Shown here: positions 14,533-17,117 of the stretch, piece by piece | How the letters are laid out: each line of letters opens with the position of its first letter | Position numbering within the stretch: the first letter of the stretch is position 1 | NCBI GenBank assembly: GCA_021295675.1 | Contig: JAGWBY010000058.1 | Span: 15,692 to 32,808 of the forward strand | Length of the DNA: 17,117 bases | Direction of reading: 5' to 3' | Source: Candidatus Latescibacterota bacterium | Lineage (GTDB): Bacteria > Latescibacterota > UBA2968 > UBA8231 | Translations under genes and position numbers: made by a program | The notes under the pieces: generated by a model | Told to the model about the DNA's origin: nothing | The model's input: only the letters and a program-made list of their open reading frames with translations | The model's database searches: none

Positions 14533-15150
14533 TCAAGCTGCCTTGCCGCAGCATCTTTTGAACTTCTTGCCGCTGCCGCAAGGGCACGGGTCGTTGCGGC
14601 CGACCTTGGGGGTTTCGCGGCGAAAGGTCTCCACCTTGTCGGGAAAGAGCCGACCTCCCTCCAGCGCGTCGGCCGGTTTTTCACCTTCTAACGCGGGGCG
14701 CGGCGTCTGCAACCACTCCTCGTGCAATTCTCGCATGGCCTCGCTCATCTCCGCTTCGCCCAGCTCGCCGTCGAACCCCCGCTCTTGGCAAAAGGCGCTA
14801 AAATCGGCCAGCATAGCTCCCTGCGGCGAGCGCAGCATTTGCTCGACTTGCTGCATGTCAACCCCGGGCGGCAGAGACTGTTGGAGTTGGCCCAAGTCCA
14901 AGTCCTCCACCGAGGCAGGTTCTTCGCCGTCTGTATCCGCGACGGGAGCAGGTGCCACCGCCGCGGCGATTTCGGCCAGCACTTGGCCCATTTCGCTGCG
15001 ATCGGCCTCAGTGGCTGCTGGCAGCACTTGATCGACGATCCAATCTACCTCTTCGCCGTCTGTCAACAACTCGACTATTTCTTCAGCCGAGAATTTTTCT
15101 GCCCCCTTAGCTTGGCACAAGGCCTCCAAGCGCGTGGTCAACTCTTGCAC
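14533..15150 (-). CDS. SEC-C motif-containing protein
   Basis: The 205-residue soluble protein is acidic, rich in Glu, Ala and Leu, and ends in a clear SEC-C zinc-binding motif, [20 protein letters not shown], as at the SecA C-terminus. The motif binds zinc through three Cys and one further Cys/His and, in SecA, contacts SecB and ribosomes. In stand-alone proteins its partner is usually unknown. The rest (helical segments about 1-65, an Ala/Pro/acidic linker about 65-85, more helices 90-150) resembles no enzyme I recognise. The GTG start 15148-15150 has GGAG seven bases upstream. It is the first gene of an operon with the epimerase and pyrE, driven by a good sigma-70 promoter at 15227-15199. 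Confidence 0.8.
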   Translation of the reverse strand: MQELTTRLEALCQAKGAEKFSAEEIVELLTDGEEVDWIVDQVLPAATEADRSEMGQVLAEIAAAVAPAPVADTDGEEPASVEDLDLGQLQQSLPPGVDMQQVEQMLRSPQGAMLADFSAFCQERGFDGELGEAEMSEAMRELHEEWLQTPRPALEGEKPADALEGGRLFPDKVETFRRETPKVGRNDPCPCGSGKKFKRCCGKAA

Positions 15151-15198
15151 TAAAGCACTCCATTTTCAGCAATTACGCGGATGAATTTACCGGTGCGG

Positions 15199-15227
15199 AA
15201 TCTACCGCTTGCCCCTGTACCTGTCAA
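15199..15227 (-). promoter_or_regulatory. Sigma-70 promoter for the SEC-C, epimerase, pyrE operon
   Basis: On the minus strand a perfect TTGACA (15227-15222) is followed after exactly 17 bases by TAGATT (15204-15199). The predicted start is near 15192, about 42 bases before the GTG. The tandem palindromes at 15237-15268 lie just upstream of its -35 box, where a regulator could also act on it. Confidence 0.7.
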
Positions 15228-15234
15228 AAGAAGC

Positions 15235-15275
15235 GCCTCAGAAATCTGAGGATACTCAAATATCTGAGGCTTTTT
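15235..15275. promoter_or_regulatory. Two tandem 14-bp palindromes (operator or enhancer candidates), also terminator-like
   Basis: CTCAGAAATCTGAG (15237-15250) and CTCAAATATCTGAG (15255-15268) match at 12 of 14 positions and have the form CTCA-N5-CTGAG, with centres 18 bp apart. They centre about 116 and 98 bp upstream of the predicted start of the sigma-54 promoter, usual enhancer distance. The outer GCCTCAG can also pair with CTGAGGC ahead of TTTTT (15271-15275), so a rightward terminator is the competing reading, though no rightward gene ends here. Confidence 0.55.
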
Positions 15276-15333
15276 GTTGCCAAAAACCCCTAAAAACAGG
15301 CGATAAGACGCACATTTTCCCCTTATTGAAGAA

Positions 15334-15349
15334 TGGCACAATTATTGCT
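15334..15349 (+). promoter_or_regulatory. Sigma-54 (-24/-12) promoter for the ECF sigma gene
   Basis: TGGCAC (15334-15339), five bases, then TTGC (15345-15348) and T. This reproduces the RpoN consensus TGGCACG-N4-TTGCW except A for G at one position, with the invariant GG and GC at correct spacing. The predicted start is near 15360, 43 bases before ATG 15403. Confidence 0.7.
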
Positions 15350-15402
15350 TGTGTACAGACATGACGATAATCGCTTGAATTATACCAGAAAGGAGCACGA
15401 CC

Positions 15403-16011
15403 ATGGTAGCGATGAATGAACTCACGGATCGGGAAATTTTGCTGCGGGCCGCCGAAGACCAAGGCCACCTCAGCGTGCTAGTCAAACGCTATCGCACCCC
15501 CCTGTACAACTTTGTCTATCGCTTTGTCGGCGACAAGGAAACAGCCGAGGACATCGTCCAAGAGACTTTTCTCCGCTGCCTGCGCCACAGCCACCAGTAC
15601 CCAGCCATCGAACAGGTTTCCACTTGGCTCTACACCATTGCTGGCAACTTGGCCAAAACCGAGTTGCGTCGCCGCAAGCGCTGGAATTGGATTCCGATCA
15701 GTCCCAGTGACGACGAACAGACCGCCGCCTTTTACGAGCCGACGGCCAAAGACCCGCTGCCGGGCGAACAGACCGACGGCAACCGCGTCAAGGCGCTCGT
15801 AGTTGATGCCATTGAGGACCTACCCACAGAATTTCGCGCCGCCGTGCTCCTCCGCGACTTGAAAGGACTCTCGTACGAGGAAATTGCCAAGATCATCAAC
15901 TGCCCCGTAGGCACGGTCAAATCGCGCGTCAACCGGGGCCGCCTGCGGCTGCAAAAGACCTTGCGCGGGCTAGCCGAAGAAGTGATTGGATCGCTCGCCG
16001 CGGCAGCCTGA
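15403..16011 (+). CDS. ECF-type (sigma-70 family) RNA polymerase sigma factor, RpoE-like
   Basis: The 202-residue product has sigma region 2 at about 25-92 (LVKRYRTPLYNFVYRFVGD, ETAEDIVQETFLRCL, STWLYTIAGNLAKTELRRRKR). A variable acidic linker covers about 100-130. Region 4 spans about 134-186, with helix-turn-helix LSYEEIAKIINCPVGTVKSRV. Lacking regions 1 and 3, it is an ECF factor that redirects RNA polymerase to a stress or envelope regulon. The start is firm: AAGGAG seven bases before ATG 15403. Upstream are a sigma-54 promoter and paired palindromes, so its expression may be set by RpoN and an unknown enhancer-binding protein. No zinc-finger anti-sigma gene follows; the next gene, 88 bases away, is an M42 peptidase. 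The C-terminal tail is short and has no extra domain. Confidence 0.93.
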   Translation: MVAMNELTDREILLRAAEDQGHLSVLVKRYRTPLYNFVYRFVGDKETAEDIVQETFLRCLRHSHQYPAIEQVSTWLYTIAGNLAKTELRRRKRWNWIPISPSDDEQTAAFYEPTAKDPLPGEQTDGNRVKALVVDAIEDLPTEFRAAVLLRDLKGLSYEEIAKIINCPVGTVKSRVNRGRLRLQKTLRGLAEEVIGSLAAAA

Positions 16012-16027
16012 TCCCTCTGCCATATCC

Positions 16028-16128
16028 CCGTAGAGGCGTTGTCATTGCCCTGAGGCTTGCTCCTAATTATTTTCGCTCACCTGCAATTAGGAGCACTCCA
16101 TGACTATTGATGCCCAACGCCTCTACGG
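16028..16128 (+). promoter_or_regulatory. Nested RNA structure sequestering the M42 peptidase ribosome-binding site
   Basis: TGCTCCTAATT (16058-16068) pairs perfectly, 11 bp, with AATTAGGAGCA (16085-16095), which contains the Shine-Dalgarno AGGAG (16089-16093). Outside it, CCGTAGAGGCGTTG (16028-16041) pairs perfectly, 14 bp, with CAACGCCTCTACGG (16115-16128), which lies within codons 6-10 of the gene. The start codon at 16100 is therefore enclosed. There is no T-run, so this is not a terminator. Confidence 0.6.
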
Positions 16129-17117
16129 CTTTGTCGAGCAACTGCTCGCCGCGCACGCGCCCTCGGGCGCGGAATCCGCGATGGACGCCCTCGTCACCGA
16201 GCTCGCCGCCCCCATCGGCGATGCTGTCTGGCAAGACGCGGCCGACAACATCATCATTCACATCAAGGGCCAAAGCCAAGATCAGCCCGTGGCCGCCGTC
16301 GCCCACAAGGACGAAATCGCCCTTATCGTCAAGCGCATTGACTCCGACGGCAAAATCAGGGTGCAACCCTTGGGCGGTTTGCACCCTTGGGCACTAGGTG
16401 AGAGTCCAGTAGAAATCCTAGCGCGGGACGGCCTCTGCCCGGGCGTACTCTCGACTGGTGCCAAGCACGTCTCCACAGAAAGTCCAGCGGGGCGGCTCAA
16501 AGACGGCCAACCACTCAAGTGGGAACAGATGTGGATTGAAACGAGGCTCGCAGCCGAGGAGCTAGCCCAGCGCGGGATCCGCGCCGGCACTCGCGTCGTC
16601 ATCGCCGGCAAACACAAGACGCTCTGGCGTTTGGGCGATTGCGTCTGCGGCTACAACCTCGATTGCCGCGCCGGCTTGGCAGCCATGCTCGAAGTAGGCC
16701 TGCACTTGCGGGAAAACCGACCGGCCCAAGACGTATATCTCGTGGCCAGTTCCAGCGAGGAAATCGGCGGTCACGGCGCGATCTACGCACTCGGGCGGCT
16801 GCCGGTTGACGCGGCCGTTGCCGTTGACATTGCGCCCGCGGCTGCCGAATACGGCACGGCCAACAGCGGCGATCCCATCATCGGCGTCCGCGACACTCGC
16901 GGCCTGTACGACGCGCGCATCATCGAGCGCTTCGACGCCCTAGCCGCCGCCTGCGGGTTCAACATCCAAACAGCCGTCCTCACTTCGTATTCCAGCGACT
17001 CGTCAATTGCCAAAACGTCCGGTGCCATTGCGCGCGCTGCGTTGATTGGCTACCCGGGCGACAACACGCACGGGTACGAAATCTGCGCGTGGGACGGCAT
17101 CGTCAACACGGCGCGGT
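16100..17117 (+). CDS. M42 family metallopeptidase (FrvX/glutamyl aminopeptidase type), 3' end outside window
   Basis: The first 339 residues are visible and the frame is open to the window end. The dinuclear metal site of M42 peptidases is recognisable: His69 in VAHKDEIALI, Asp188 in NLDCRAGLAAML, the catalytic Glu220/Glu221 pair in SSSEEIGGHGA, Asp243 in VDIAP, and His324 in NTHGYEI. The inserted regulatory/dimerisation domain lies between about residues 75 and 165. These are cytoplasmic, oligomeric aminopeptidases (TET type) that trim peptides; some relatives are misnamed endoglucanases. ATG 16100 has AGGAG six bases upstream, but this box is buried in an 11-bp hairpin, with a second 14-bp pairing around the start. 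The usual third residue of the CDNR-like motif (Asn) is Cys here. It follows the ECF sigma gene by 88 bases and could be read with it. Confidence 0.9.
   Translation, partial: MTIDAQRLYGFVEQLLAAHAPSGAESAMDALVTELAAPIGDAVWQDAADNIIIHIKGQSQDQPVAAVAHKDEIALIVKRIDSDGKIRVQPLGGLHPWALGESPVEILARDGLCPGVLSTGAKHVSTESPAGRLKDGQPLKWEQMWIETRLAAEELAQRGIRAGTRVVIAGKHKTLWRLGDCVCGYNLDCRAGLAAMLEVGLHLRENRPAQDVYLVASSSEEIGGHGAIYALGRLPVDAAVAVDIAPAAAEYGTANSGDPIIGVRDTRGLYDARIIERFDALAAACGFNIQTAVLTSYSSDSSIAKTSGAIARAALIGYPGDNTHGYEICAWDGIVNTAR

Noticed and set aside
1..17117. tRNA, rRNA, CRISPR array or defence system
   Set aside because: No cloverleaf, rRNA-like block, regularly spaced repeats or recognised defence genes were seen; the truncated AlbA-4 protein and the broken antitoxin-like gene alone do not make a system.

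Overview
The window is about 17 kb of gene-dense, GC-rich bacterial chromosome, ordinary in most of its gene content. Genes for lipopolysaccharide export (an LptB ATPase, an LptC/OstA-like periplasmic protein) and a RmlC-type sugar epimerase point to a Gram-negative (diderm) cell. The mix of SMC, sigma-54, GatC, DUF2203, M42 peptidase and a divergent CTP synthase suggests an uncultured phylum near the FCB / Latescibacteria / Poribacteria type. That placement is a guess from gene content, not a phylogeny.

Layout. Positions 3-1585 (+) hold the 3' end of a thiamine-diphosphate decarboxylase followed by a LarA/DUF2088-type gene broken by a frameshift. Positions 1600-1801 (+) hold a small antitoxin-like gene, also frameshifted. 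Positions 8991 down to 1875 (-) form a leftward run: gatC, pyrG, an LptC/OstA-like lipoprotein, lptB, rpoN and a truncated Schlafen/AlbA-4-type ATPase-like gene. This last gene is framed by two copies of the rpoN 3' end. Positions 9171-13375 (+) hold a DUF2203 gene and smc. A bidirectional terminator at 13400-13429 separates smc from a second leftward run: a SEC-C protein, a RmlC-like epimerase and pyrE (15150 down to 13447). Positions 15403-17117 (+) hold an ECF sigma factor and an M42 metallopeptidase that runs off the window. No stretch longer than 300 bases lacks a gene.

How the parts work together. lptB, the LptC/OstA-like gene and rpoN recall the conserved lptA-lptB-rpoN neighbourhood of Gram-negative genomes. 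The window's main interest is regulatory. The ECF sigma gene has a near-consensus sigma-54 (-24/-12) promoter, with two tandem palindromes about 100 bp upstream at enhancer distance; the same palindromes abut a strong sigma-70 promoter for the divergent SEC-C operon. The M42 peptidase ribosome-binding site is buried in an 11-bp hairpin, itself enclosed by a perfect 14-bp long-range pairing that spans the start codon. Hairpins that could act as attenuators precede pyrG and gatC. I found no CRISPR array, tRNA, rRNA, transposase, integrase or defence operon.
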